From Dehalococcoidia bacterium (GTDB taxonomy: Bacteria > Chloroflexota > Dehalococcoidia > Lucifugimonadales > UBA3495), in the NCBI GenBank assembly GCA_003523055.1, contig DPHC01000005.1:94254-134128 (forward strand): a DNA stretch of 39,875 nucleotides. Reading direction: 5' to 3'. Below the pieces are notes generated by a model, which saw nothing but the letters and a program-made list of their open reading frames with translations, searched no databases and was not told the origin of the DNA. Shown piece after piece: positions 8,496 to 16,569 of this stretch (position 1 is the stretch's first letter; each line of letters begins with the position of its first letter). Made by a program: the position numbers and the translations under genes.

Positions 8496-8906
8496 TCAGT
8501 AAGTTTTCAAAGATTTATGTCGCCTTAAAATACAATCATTCATAACAACAGTAATACCTAGTTTCTCAGCTAAAAGAGCTGCATTTTCATCGACAACTCC
8601 ATCTTGCATCCATATATGTTTCGCCTCAATAGTTATAGCATCATTAACTATATTGTGGACATATTCAGATCTTCTAAATATGTCCACAATATCTACAGGA
8701 ACTTCAATATCTGTCAACTTAGGATAGCATTTTTCTCCCAAAACTTCTGAAAGCATTGGATTGACTGGAATAATTTTATATCCTTCTGATTGTAAATATT
8801 TAGCTACATTATAGCTGTCTCTCACAGAATTATCCGATAACCCTACAATAGCTACTGTAGTGGCAGATTCTAACATTTTTTTTATTTTAAGTATTCGCTC
8901 TTCCAT
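8496..8906 (-). CDS. CoA-binding domain protein (YccU type)
   Basis: A 136-aa stand-alone Rossmann CoA-binding protein. It has the usual nucleotide-binding start TVAIVGLSDN, then SYNVAKYLQSEGYKIIPVNP, VDIVDIFRRSEYVHNIV and HIWMQDGV, all conserved in the YccU-like family. No catalytic partner domain is present, and the biological role of the family is poorly known. It begins 8 nt after the flavin monooxygenase gene and is followed by the Fur-family gene. The coding sequence contains an unusually long perfect inverted repeat (8650-8692), listed separately. Confidence 0.9.
   Translation of the reverse strand: MEERILKIKKMLESATTVAIVGLSDNSVRDSYNVAKYLQSEGYKIIPVNPMLSEVLGEKCYPKLTDIEVPVDIVDIFRRSEYVHNIVNDAITIEAKHIWMQDGVVDENAALLAEKLGITVVMNDCILRRHKSLKTY
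8650..8692. repeat. Perfect 16-bp inverted repeat inside the CoA-binding gene
   Basis: ATATTGTGGACATATT at 8650-8665 is the exact reverse complement of 8677-8692, with an 11-nt spacer. The arms encode the conserved segment IVDIF and the following YVHNI, so both sides are also under protein-level constraint. No T-run follows on either strand. Confidence 0.85.
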
Positions 8907-8914
8907 AATTTTTT

Positions 8915-10042
8915 CTATATATATTTGGGCATAACTTTATCAATAAATAATTTAATAGATCGTTCAGCTACTTTTTCCGGCATATTTCCAAAATGAAAGG
9001 CACAAACAAAATAATTAGCCTCTGTTTCCAAATAAGCATCTAAATAGTCACAAATCATTTCTGGAGTTCCTGCGATTGCTCTAAATCCTGCTGATTTAGA
9101 AGATTCTCCAATTTTACCAGGCTCAGATTCAGCGTACTTTTCACTGGATACATGTACTGCATACTTAGAATCAGTAGCCGTTCTATCAGGTAACCCTTCT
9201 GGCCTAGGGTTCAATTCTTTAAGAAATTGCGTGAGACCTCTATTTTCTGCCTCTATTCTCCTAGGGGCAGACAAATTCCAAATATACTCATCCCATGCGG
9301 GGCCAGCGCATGCTAAAGCTTCTTTTTCAGTTTCAGCAATCACTATATGGTTAACCAAGCCAATTTTAGGCTGTTCTTTAGATGAATTTCCTAAAGAGTT
9401 TTTATTTTCATTCCAAATGGTCTTAAATCTTTGAACATTAGGGGCAAAATCACTCAAATTCCCAACTACTATGCAATTCATTCCTTCTCTAGCGGCAGTT
9501 TCAGTATTTCTCATATACCACATGGGAGGGCGTGGGTTTTGAAACGGGCGTAATCTCATAGGAAGTTTATCAAATTCATAAAAGTCTCCTTTATAAGTCA
9601 ACTCATCTGAAACTAGGCCTAGTTTTATGATCTCTAGTGTCTCTTTATATTTCTTATAGTTATCTTCTACATCAAAATCACTACCCCAAAAATATGCCTC
9701 TAACACTCCCCCTCTTCCAACTCCTATTTCCATACGACCTTCACTCAAATGGTCTAGCATACAAATTTCTTCAATTAACCTTAAAGGATGATGTAAAGGC
9801 AACACATAAATAGTAGGACATAGTTTTATTCGGCTCGTTCTTTGCGATGCGGCAGATAAGAAAACATTTTGTGAAGGAGCAAGGCTATGAACAGCAGGAG
9901 TGTGATGTTCTGCTAGATGATATCCATAGAATCCAGCCGCATCAAATAATTCTATCTGCTTCAGTCTATCTCCATATATGGAATTAAGCTTCTCTCCAGG
10001 AGTGGGTTCAATATGGTCAAACACACCAAATTGCAAGCTCAT
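8915..10042 (-). CDS. LLM-class flavin-dependent oxidoreductase (luciferase-like) A
   Basis: A 375-aa TIM-barrel flavin-dependent monooxygenase of the bacterial luciferase superfamily. Seen features are FGVFDHIEPTP at the first strand, YHLAEHHTPAVHSLAPSQNVFLSAASQRT, LPLHHPLRLIEEICMLDHLSEGRMEIGVGRGG and IAGTPEMICDYL near the C-terminus, all standard for the family. Such enzymes use reduced FMN and oxygen to oxidise organic substrates; the substrate here is unknown. GGGGA precedes the ATG by 6 nt. It heads an operon with the CoA-binding protein and a Fur-type regulator, and lies only 56 nt after tRNA-Trp with a hairpin but no clear promoter between them. Confidence 0.9.
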   Translation of the reverse strand: MSLQFGVFDHIEPTPGEKLNSIYGDRLKQIELFDAAGFYGYHLAEHHTPAVHSLAPSQNVFLSAASQRTSRIKLCPTIYVLPLHHPLRLIEEICMLDHLSEGRMEIGVGRGGVLEAYFWGSDFDVEDNYKKYKETLEIIKLGLVSDELTYKGDFYEFDKLPMRLRPFQNPRPPMWYMRNTETAAREGMNCIVVGNLSDFAPNVQRFKTIWNENKNSLGNSSKEQPKIGLVNHIVIAETEKEALACAGPAWDEYIWNLSAPRRIEAENRGLTQFLKELNPRPEGLPDRTATDSKYAVHVSSEKYAESEPGKIGESSKSAGFRAIAGTPEMICDYLDAYLETEANYFVCAFHFGNMPEKVAERSIKLFIDKVMPKYI

Positions 10043-10059
10043 AATTTTTCCCCTTATGT

Positions 10060-10090
10060 TAAGAGAGAACTGTTTTGCAGTTCTCTCTTA
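10060..10090 (-). terminator. 13-bp perfect hairpin between tRNA-Trp and the monooxygenase gene
   Basis: TAAGAGAGAACTG at 10060-10072 is the exact reverse complement of 10078-10090, with a 5-nt loop. It lies 8 nt after the encoded CCA of tRNA-Trp and 17 nt before the start codon of the next gene. On the minus strand no T-run follows, so it is at best a partial or processing-linked terminator. It could equally be a 5'-UTR structure of the downstream gene. Confidence 0.55.
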
Positions 10091-10098
10091 GAATTATT

Positions 10099-10176
10099 TG
10101 GCAGGAGCGGAGGGATTCGAACCCCCGACCACTGGTTTTGGAGACCAGCGCTCTGGCCAAACTGAGCTACGCTCCT
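10099..10176 (-). tRNA. tRNA-Trp (CCA)
   Basis: Minus strand acceptor AGGAGCG pairs with CGCTCCT; discriminator G, and CCA is encoded (10101-10099). The anticodon arm is CTGGT-CTCCAAA-ACCAG, giving anticodon CCA for tryptophan. The T-arm GGGGGTTCGAATCCC is standard. It lies 3 nt after tRNA-Arg and is surely part of the same transcript. Confidence 0.96.
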
Positions 10177-10179
10177 ATA

Positions 10180-10256
10180 TGGTACCCCTGGAGGGACTCG
10201 AACCCCCGACGCGCGACTTAGGACGCCGCCGCTCTATCCACCTGAGCTACAGGGGC
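10180..10256 (-). tRNA. tRNA-Arg (CCT)
   Basis: Minus strand acceptor GCCCCTG pairs with CAGGGGT (first pair is G:U), discriminator A, CCA encoded at 10182-10180. The anticodon arm GCGGC-GTCCTAA-GTCGC gives anticodon CCT, reading AGG. The T-arm contains GGGGGTTCGAGTCCC. It is first in a two-tRNA unit with tRNA-Trp. Confidence 0.95.
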
Positions 10257-10324
10257 TAAAGAAAACTGGTTGTAACTCTTAACATTTTCACAACCAGCTA
10301 GCACTTGGCATCTCTAATTAAGAA

Positions 10325-10353
10325 ATGTTATAGGTCGTCAATAGCACTGTCAA
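10325..10353 (-). promoter_or_regulatory. Promoter for the tRNA-Arg/tRNA-Trp unit
   Basis: Minus strand: perfect TTGACA (10353-10348) with a 17-nt spacer to TAACAT (10330-10325); an overlapping alternative is TATAAC (10332-10327) at 15 nt. It lies between the esterase stop codon and the tRNAs. A further 8-bp inverted repeat (CTGGTTGT at 10266-10273 and ACAACCAG at 10290-10297) sits in the leader just before tRNA-Arg. Confidence 0.55.
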
Positions 10354-10368
10354 CCCTACTTTTAATAC

Positions 10369-11037
10369 TTAGAACCTGTCCATCATCCACTCTTTAATAT
10401 CTGCAATGACTTCTGGTCTGATTTCATGTCCCATCGTATACGTATTGTATTCAACGCTATATTCAGAATTTTTTAAAAACAATTGAGTTTCTTCAGCGTT
10501 ATTTATTGAAACAACTTGGTCTTGAAGGCCATGTGCAATAAACAGTTCTTGATATTTAACTTGTGGGATTTTGCCCTGTAAATTTTCAGGATTAGGCATA
10601 GAAGCACTAAGAGCTATTAATCCTTTAAACTTATCTGGTTTATCAAGCCCACACCTGTAAGTCATTCCCCCTCCTTGTGAAAAGCCCAGCATAAAATTCA
10701 AAGTAGCATCTAGAGAATAGGTGTCAAATAGTTCGTCAATAAAATCGTTAAGCAAAGATTCAGCCTGTAAAATATCATTGGCTTGTGACATTTCTCTAGG
10801 TGGGTGCCATCCGTATCCTTTAGAACCCATGCCTAGATCAAATTCAAGTGGAGCATTTGGGCAAAAATAAATGTAATCTTGATCATTTATCATTGGGCAT
10901 AATCCGGCCAAATCTTGCATATTAGCTCCAAATCCGTGCAATACGAGGACAAAAGGCAATGGAATTTCAGCATCATAGTCATCTGGGCAGATCATAATAT
11001 AACTAAGTTCTTTACTCTGTTTAATCTCAGCTTTCAT
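10369..11037 (-). CDS. Serine esterase of the phospholipase/carboxylesterase family
   Basis: A 222-aa cytoplasmic alpha/beta hydrolase. The oxyanion-hole region LVLHGFGANMQDL is followed by the nucleophile elbow GFSQGGG (Ser120). Asp173 in HGLQDQVV and His204 in MGHEI complete the catalytic triad. Length and motifs fit the COG0400 family of carboxylesterases and lysophospholipases, acting on acyl esters. AGAAGG lies 7 nt before the ATG. It lies 64 nt downstream of the oxidase operon on the same strand; it may be its last gene by read-through, but no functional link is evident. Confidence 0.9.
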   Translation of the reverse strand: MKAEIKQSKELSYIMICPDDYDAEIPLPFVLVLHGFGANMQDLAGLCPMINDQDYIYFCPNAPLEFDLGMGSKGYGWHPPREMSQANDILQAESLLNDFIDELFDTYSLDATLNFMLGFSQGGGMTYRCGLDKPDKFKGLIALSASMPNPENLQGKIPQVKYQELFIAHGLQDQVVSINNAEETQLFLKNSEYSVEYNTYTMGHEIRPEVIADIKEWMMDRF

Positions 11038-11101
11038 AACAAAACCTTCTACTTTATAAATTTAAGGATTGAGTTATTTGGCAGTGCAACTTTATGAAAG
11101 G

Positions 11102-11851
11102 TTATTTCTTAGACAGCAAATATGCTACCAGATCTCCAAATTCCTCATCTGTCATGCTATTTCTCAATTCGGGCATCACAGGAGCATAAGTATCAACTAT
11201 ATAAGCAGCAGGGCTTTCTATAGATTCTTTAATGTATTCTTCTGGGGACAAGGAACTTCTAGTTCCTGAAATTGTTCCAATGTTAGTTAGGTTAGGACCT
11301 ACTACTCCCATGGCGCCGGGTAAATCTTCCATAGTATGGCAGCCTACACATCCTAAGCTTCCACTAAAGACGGCTTCACCTGCTTCAACGTTGCCAACTA
11401 TAATTTCTTTAGTATCATTAGAATTCGCCATCTGATCGGATGGAACAGGGGTAGGTATTAGGTTTTCTACAACTTCTGAATGAGATTCTATTCCATGTCC
11501 TTCGTAGGGAACTGCTCTAACTGATGCATATTCTCTAGGAGTTCCCGCTAAGCCAGAGTACAAGCCTATCAAGGCCACGGCCACTAACAAACCCAACCCC
11601 AATCCAGAATAAAATATTTTAGTTAACAACGGGTTCTCAAACCTCAAATGCATATAAAACATGATAACTATATAAAATTTTACAAGCGACAATATAATAA
11701 GTGGAGCCAATGCAATCGCTGTTCCTTGCATCGAAGGCGGCAAAATAATAACAAATTCTACTCCTGTTATTATAAATAACAGTAATGCGATAATCACATA
11801 TCTCTTAGTAGTAGGATGTTTAGGATGTTCAGCTTCGTGGCTACTACTCAT
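11102..11851 (-). CDS. ctaF: Cytochrome c oxidase subunit IV fused to a cytochrome c domain
   Basis: A 249-aa two-part protein. Residues ~18-100 form three membrane helices with the pattern of bacterial oxidase subunit IV (RYVIIALLLFIITGVEF, then VKFYIVIMFYMHLRFE). After a linker of about 50 residues comes a class I cytochrome c domain with heme motif CVGCH (168-172) and probable axial Met226 in APVMPEL, ending DLVAYLLSKK. It follows ctaE by 28 nt and is the fourth gene of ctaCDEF. The fused heme domain would lie on the outer face of the membrane next to subunit II, which also has its own cytochrome c. Normal subunit IV proteins are about 100 aa, so this architecture is unusual. Confidence 0.9.
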   Translation of the reverse strand: MSSSHEAEHPKHPTTKRYVIIALLLFIITGVEFVIILPPSMQGTAIALAPLIILSLVKFYIVIMFYMHLRFENPLLTKIFYSGLGLGLLVAVALIGLYSGLAGTPREYASVRAVPYEGHGIESHSEVVENLIPTPVPSDQMANSNDTKEIIVGNVEAGEAVFSGSLGCVGCHTMEDLPGAMGVVGPNLTNIGTISGTRSSLSPEEYIKESIESPAAYIVDTYAPVMPELRNSMTDEEFGDLVAYLLSKK

Positions 11852-11879
11852 CTAAGTGCTCCAAATAACATAATTAAAT

Positions 11880-12518
11880 TTACCCTACAATGGAAGGTCC
11901 GGCATCGAAGCCGCCAACCAAATACAATAGTGTGAAAATAACTATCCACACTATATCAACAAAGTGCCAATACAGTCCGCATAGTTCAACATTTAAAGCT
12001 GTCTTCGAACCCACTTTTCCTTTAAATGACTGGTAAAACATTACCCATAGCCAGACTATGCCTATAGATACGTGCGCTCCATGAAACCCAGTCAAAGTAA
12101 AGAAAGTTGTTCCAAATAAATTGGTACTCAGCAACAATCCTTCCATAGCAAATTCTGCGAATTCAACTATTTGGAATCCAATAAAGATCATTCCCATAAT
12201 CGCAGTTACAGCAAGCCATATTCTAATTCCTTTAAGGTTATCACTGTTAGTGTTTGATAGAGCCATGACCATAGCAAAACTACTACATAGCAACACGAAT
12301 GTGCTTATGGTCGTAATAGGAATATTTATTATATCTACTGGATAAGGGCCTACTAAACTCTGCCCTCGGTACACCATATATGTTGATATTAAAGCTCCAA
12401 AAAACAAACAATCTGTGCTTAAGAATACCCACATTAATAATTTTCTATGGTCTATACCAGTACAATTATGTTCTTCTTCTGCACCGTGATGACCTGTTGA
12501 TTCAGCAATTTGCGCCAA
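11880..12518 (-). CDS. ctaE: Cytochrome c oxidase subunit III
   Basis: A 212-aa membrane protein with five predicted helices, fitting short bacterial COX3. The first helix has KLLMWVFLSTDCLFFGALISTY and the later part contains FFTLTGFHGAHVSIGIVWLW and GLYWHFVDIVWIVIFTLLYLV, the strongly conserved His/Glu patterns of the family. It stabilises the catalytic subunit and proton uptake. It lies between ctaD (11-nt gap) and the subunit IV-cytochrome c fusion, in the usual ctaCDEF order. Confidence 0.96.
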   Translation of the reverse strand: MAQIAESTGHHGAEEEHNCTGIDHRKLLMWVFLSTDCLFFGALISTYMVYRGQSLVGPYPVDIINIPITTISTFVLLCSSFAMVMALSNTNSDNLKGIRIWLAVTAIMGMIFIGFQIVEFAEFAMEGLLLSTNLFGTTFFTLTGFHGAHVSIGIVWLWVMFYQSFKGKVGSKTALNVELCGLYWHFVDIVWIVIFTLLYLVGGFDAGPSIVG

Positions 12519-12529
12519 AAGGTTTCCTC

Positions 12530-14389
12530 CTAGTGATTCTTTTCTCTCGTTATAGGTTCGTTACTCCATGCCAATATACCAACGAATACTAACAATCCAC
12601 CTACAATAGCAATCGGGTATTTTACAAACCATACAGGAATTTCAATCATGAATCCTGTGGCAAAAATTAACAGTCCCAATGAAGTGAAAGCCGGCCAATA
12701 AGACGGATCTGGCAAATGCACAGTTGAAGGGTCTACTAACGCTTGAGGGCCAGGTACTTCTTTTCCTTCCGCTATCGCTCGTCTTTTAATTATCCAATAA
12801 GGGTCGCGACCTTCTACAACAGGAAGGTCTGAAAAATTATAAACAGGAGGCGGAGAAGTAATGGTCCATTCAAGTCCCGGAGCATTCCATGGATCGTGTC
12901 CAGCATCTTCTCCTGATTTCAGGCTCGTTATAACATTAACGATGAAAATCACCATTGCTATGAATAATATTACATACCCAAATGATGACAGTGCATTTAA
13001 GTTATCCCATCCATATTCAGTAGCGTATGTATATATTCTTCTAGGCATTCCGTTCATACCTAAATAATGCATTGGGAAGAATGTCAGATTCATACCAACA
13101 AACGTTATCCAAAAATGATACTTGCCTAATTTTTCACTAAGAAGTTTTCCTGTAACTTTAGGGAACCAAAAATAAATTCCAGAGAATATACCCAATATAG
13201 CTCCACCAAACAAAACATAATGAATATGAGCAATAATATAATATGTGTCCTGCTGCTGATAATCACTGGGTGCAACAGCGTGAGAAACTCCACTTAATCC
13301 GCCAATAATGAACATCGCAATGAACCCTACAGCGAATAGCATAGCTGTCTTGTATTCTATTGAACCTCCCCAAAGAGTTCCAATCCAATTAAATATTTTA
13401 ACGCCTGTTGGAACCGCAATGAGCATAGTAGTTATAGTAAACACTGACACTGCAATAGGCCCCAAGCCAACAGTAAACATATGATGACTCCAAACTGCCC
13501 AACCCATCAACCCTATAGCTATTCCAGAAAACACGATAAACGGGTAACCAAACAGTGGTTTCTTGGAAAAAGCTGGCAACACATCAGATATAATCCCCAT
13601 CGGAGGCAATATCAATATATATACTTCAGGGTGGCCAAATATCCAAAACAAATGTTGCCATAATATAGGGTCACCACCTGCTGAAGGTTTAAAGAACACA
13701 GTTCCGAACAGCCTGTCCATAGTCAATTCTATAAGACCTACTGCGATAACCGGTATAGCAAAAGCAAGTAAAATTTGGACTACGAAAGACATCCATATAA
13801 ACACAGGCATTCTCATCAGGCTCATACCTGGGGCTCTCAAATTAACTATAGTAACTATGAAGTTCAAACCAGCTACAGCTGATGAAACAGCAGCCAACAT
13901 TAAGCCTATTGACCAAAATTCCATGCCTTGGTTTGTGCTGTAAGGTTGTTCGCTCAATGGAGCATATGCAAACCAACCACCGTCGGGCACCGCACCAACT
14001 ACAAATCCGAAATTCATAAACAAAACGGCTGCTAAAAACGTCCAATAGCTGAAAGCATTCAATCTAGGGAAAGCTACGTCTCTAGCACCTATTGCTAGAG
14101 GAATAATATAGTTAAAGAATGCAGCATTTAATGGCATAATAGCAAAGAACACCATAGTGGTTCCATGCATTGTAAACATCTGATTGTAAACATCTGGAGA
14201 GACCACATCCAAGCCTGGCATTGAAAGCTGCCATCTCATTATTCCAGCTTCTATACCCGCCACCAAGAACATTACGAAAGCAGTCACCCCATAAAGAATC
14301 CCAATTCTTTTATGGTCTACTGTAGTAATCCACCCCCAAATATTGGAAAGAATATTGTTTTGTAATTGTTTAGAAGCGACTGTTGCCAT
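12530..14389 (-). CDS. ctaD: Cytochrome c oxidase subunit I
   Basis: The catalytic heme-copper subunit, 619 aa, with about twelve to fourteen membrane helices. Heme a ligands are His75 (MHGTTMVF) and His390; heme a3 is bound by His388 in AHIHYVLFGG. CuB is bound by His253 with the cross-linked Tyr257 (GHPEVY) and by His302 and His303 (SHHMF). The Glu in GHPEV marks an A1-type D-channel oxidase, a proton-pumping aa3/caa3 enzyme reducing oxygen to water. The C-terminal extension after residue 520 contains further helices, as in caa3 oxidases. It follows ctaC closely in the operon. Confidence 0.98.
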   Translation of the reverse strand: MATVASKQLQNNILSNIWGWITTVDHKRIGILYGVTAFVMFLVAGIEAGIMRWQLSMPGLDVVSPDVYNQMFTMHGTTMVFFAIMPLNAAFFNYIIPLAIGARDVAFPRLNAFSYWTFLAAVLFMNFGFVVGAVPDGGWFAYAPLSEQPYSTNQGMEFWSIGLMLAAVSSAVAGLNFIVTIVNLRAPGMSLMRMPVFIWMSFVVQILLAFAIPVIAVGLIELTMDRLFGTVFFKPSAGGDPILWQHLFWIFGHPEVYILILPPMGIISDVLPAFSKKPLFGYPFIVFSGIAIGLMGWAVWSHHMFTVGLGPIAVSVFTITTMLIAVPTGVKIFNWIGTLWGGSIEYKTAMLFAVGFIAMFIIGGLSGVSHAVAPSDYQQQDTYYIIAHIHYVLFGGAILGIFSGIYFWFPKVTGKLLSEKLGKYHFWITFVGMNLTFFPMHYLGMNGMPRRIYTYATEYGWDNLNALSSFGYVILFIAMVIFIVNVITSLKSGEDAGHDPWNAPGLEWTITSPPPVYNFSDLPVVEGRDPYWIIKRRAIAEGKEVPGPQALVDPSTVHLPDPSYWPAFTSLGLLIFATGFMIEIPVWFVKYPIAIVGGLLVFVGILAWSNEPITREKNH

Positions 14390-14412
14390 TAAAAATAATT
14401 TCTCCCAGTTAC

Positions 14413-15549
14413 TTATTTCAAACTTTGTAGATATTCTACTAAAGCTTCTATTTCCGATTCTGTTAAATTAGCTACCCCATCTTCTGTTTTGTATATTTGT
14501 GCTAATTTATACATGTAATTGCCTGATTTCAATTCGTTTGGATTCGTTATCCAGTCTTTTAAATTCTCTGAGGTTCTATCATAAATTCCTGCCGCGAATT
14601 TATCTCTTGTCGCCAAATCAGTTAAGTTTGGCCCCGGGGCAATAGCCGATCCGCTAAGGAATCCGTTTACTCTAGCCTGCACCAATGCTTCTGAATCTGG
14701 TCCAGAAGCAGTATGGCAAGTTATACATTGGCCTTTTCCGTTAAATACTTGTTGGCCTTGTTGGGCTTCTTCAGACAAGTATGGTTTTTCGCCATATCCT
14801 TCCACCCATGTAAGGTATTCTTCTTCAGAAACTGCCTTAATTGCCATTTTCATTAAAGCATGCTGAGTACCACAATACTCGGCGCATTGACCATAATAAT
14901 AGCCCTCTTCATCGGCCATAAACCACAATGGGTTACTCCGAGTTGGAACCATATCTTGCTTTCCAGCGAGTTTCGGCACCCAGAAGCTATGAATAACGTC
15001 ATCACTGCGTAAAATCAAAGAAACAGGACGACCTACTGGAATCTTAAGCTCATTAGCAGTAGTTATAGCTTTCCCGTTTGCAGCATCTGGATAATTAAAT
15101 TCAAACCACCATTGATGCCCTGTTGCTACTATTTCTAAAGGCTCAGAGCCTTTCGGAGGTTCTTGAATTTGCCAGAGAACTTGTAAGGACCACATACCCA
15201 ATCCCAATACTAAAATTGTAGGTATTATAGTCCATGTAATTTCTAATGTGGTATTCCCATGAGTTTGCTTTGGTAAAGGAGCCCCAGGTTTATGTCTATA
15301 TTTAATAGCAGCATAAATCAGGACAAATTCCACAAGCACAAATACAATTGCCATAACCCATATCAGAACGTCAAATAAGAGACCTTGCACTTCTGCTACA
15401 GGACCAAAGCTTTCAAATGTAGTCATTCGACCGTCGTAGGAGCACCCAAAAGACGCCAATATAATTACGAATAATAAACCGTTATAGATAAGAGCTTTAG
15501 GGGATTTTATAAATTTAAGCGGATGCACTTGTTTGTGTTTTATTTTCAT
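14413..15549 (-). CDS. ctaC: Cytochrome c oxidase subunit II with C-terminal cytochrome c
   Basis: The CuA subunit of a caa3 oxidase. Two membrane helices follow a basic N-terminus (residues ~24-40 and 65-85, plus a third near 112-128 in the longest frame). The cupredoxin domain carries the CuA ligands His191, Cys226, Glu228, Cys230, His234 and Met237 (numbering from the TTG at 15561). The C-terminal cytochrome c has CITCH (279-283) and a probable axial Met350. The longest frame starts with TTG at 15561; I prefer the ATG four codons later because neither has a good ribosome-binding site. A possible N-terminal lipid-attachment Cys40 lacks a consensus lipobox. It is first in the ctaCDEF unit and has its own promoter. 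Confidence 0.96.
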   Translation of the reverse strand: MKIKHKQVHPLKFIKSPKALIYNGLLFVIILASFGCSYDGRMTTFESFGPVAEVQGLLFDVLIWVMAIVFVLVEFVLIYAAIKYRHKPGAPLPKQTHGNTTLEITWTIIPTILVLGLGMWSLQVLWQIQEPPKGSEPLEIVATGHQWWFEFNYPDAANGKAITTANELKIPVGRPVSLILRSDDVIHSFWVPKLAGKQDMVPTRSNPLWFMADEEGYYYGQCAEYCGTQHALMKMAIKAVSEEEYLTWVEGYGEKPYLSEEAQQGQQVFNGKGQCITCHTASGPDSEALVQARVNGFLSGSAIAPGPNLTDLATRDKFAAGIYDRTSENLKDWITNPNELKSGNYMYKLAQIYKTEDGVANLTESEIEALVEYLQSLK

Positions 15550-15650
15550 ACTTTGCGACAAATTATTTAGTTTTAATGATGCCTACAGCATCGACATTGA
15601 ACACTATCATAGCTGAAATATCGTGTCAACGACCTTCCTTTCTAACATAT

Positions 15651-15679
15651 ATTGTATTACGGCTTACCAGATGAATCAA
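15651..15679 (-). promoter_or_regulatory. Sigma-70-type promoter for ctaCDEF
   Basis: Minus strand: TTGATT (15679-15674) and TACAAT (15656-15651) with a 17-nt spacer. The -35 box overlaps the stop codon of ctaB at 15676. The leader before ctaC would be about 95 nt. This implies that the structural genes can be expressed separately from ctaA-ctaB. Confidence 0.6.
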
Positions 15680-16569
15680 ATCACGCTATCAGCCATTAAA
15701 GAACTAAACAAGACTAACAAATAAAGTAATGAAAACAAATATTGATGTCTTGCTTTAAGAATAGTTTTTTCTTTTTTTAAATTCCAAGAAAAATATAAAA
15801 ATATCAATCCAAGAATGATTGCTGTTATCAAATACACTATCCCTGTAACGCCTATAAAAGCAAATATAATACTTAAAGCAACCGTTACGATTGTATAAGA
15901 GAATATTGCCAAAACGGTATAGTCCAAAGTAGCGACAACAGACAACATTGGAACCTTAACTTTCTCATAATCTTTTTCTATCATCAATGATAACGCCCAA
16001 AAATGAGCAGGAGTCCAAAAGAAAACTATCGCAAACAGAAAAACAGCTGCCAAATCCACTGTTCCAGTAACAGCCACCCAGCCAACCAATGGCGGAATTG
16101 CGCCCGGCGCTCCTCCGATTACTATGTTTTGGGGTGATCTTCTTTTTAGCCACATTGTATACACAAACACATAAAACAATGTAGCTAACATTGTAAAAGC
16201 GGCAGCTAGTATATTAGCCCAATACATCAACACAAAAAAAGAAATAATATTCAGGGTTACTCCAAAAATAATTGCAGCTCTAGAAGAAATTCTATTTGCA
16301 GCTACAGGGCGGTTGCTAGTTCTTTTCATTAATAAATCAATATCTCTATCCCAGTAATGGTTCAGAGCACTCGCCCCTCCCGAGGCTAAAGCACCCCCTA
16401 TCCAAACAGCTAAAATAAGGGATATGTCTGGCACTCCTTGTTCAGCTAAAAACATACCGCCGCTTGCAGTTATTAATAGCATAAACATTATAGGAGGCTT
16501 AGTTAATTCTAAATAGTCAGATAAAACTAACTTAATTTTCATTCTTTTTGTTTGCAAAGTATTTATCAT
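15676..16569 (-). CDS. ctaB: Protoheme IX farnesyltransferase (heme O synthase)
   Basis: A 297-aa polytopic UbiA-family prenyltransferase that adds a farnesyl group to heme b to make heme O, the first step toward the heme A of the adjacent oxidase. The substrate-binding motif NHYWDRDIDLLMKRTSNRPVA is present, with the second conserved region at VIGGAPGAIPPLVGW. About nine hydrophobic helices are seen. The start ATG overlaps the TGA of ctaA in an ATGA junction, so translation is coupled. The early basic N-terminus MINTLQTKRMKIKL is slightly longer than needed; the second ATG at codon 11 is an alternative start. Confidence 0.96.
   Translation of the reverse strand: MINTLQTKRMKIKLVLSDYLELTKPPIMFMLLITASGGMFLAEQGVPDISLILAVWIGGALASGGASALNHYWDRDIDLLMKRTSNRPVAANRISSRAAIIFGVTLNIISFFVLMYWANILAAAFTMLATLFYVFVYTMWLKRRSPQNIVIGGAPGAIPPLVGWVAVTGTVDLAAVFLFAIVFFWTPAHFWALSLMIEKDYEKVKVPMLSVVATLDYTVLAIFSYTIVTVALSIIFAFIGVTGIVYLITAIILGLIFLYFSWNLKKEKTILKARHQYLFSLLYLLVLFSSLMADSVI

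Noticed and set aside
13563..13943. A 126-codon plus-strand open frame opposite ctaD
   Set aside because: It is antisense to the highly conserved oxidase subunit I and shows no protein family features.
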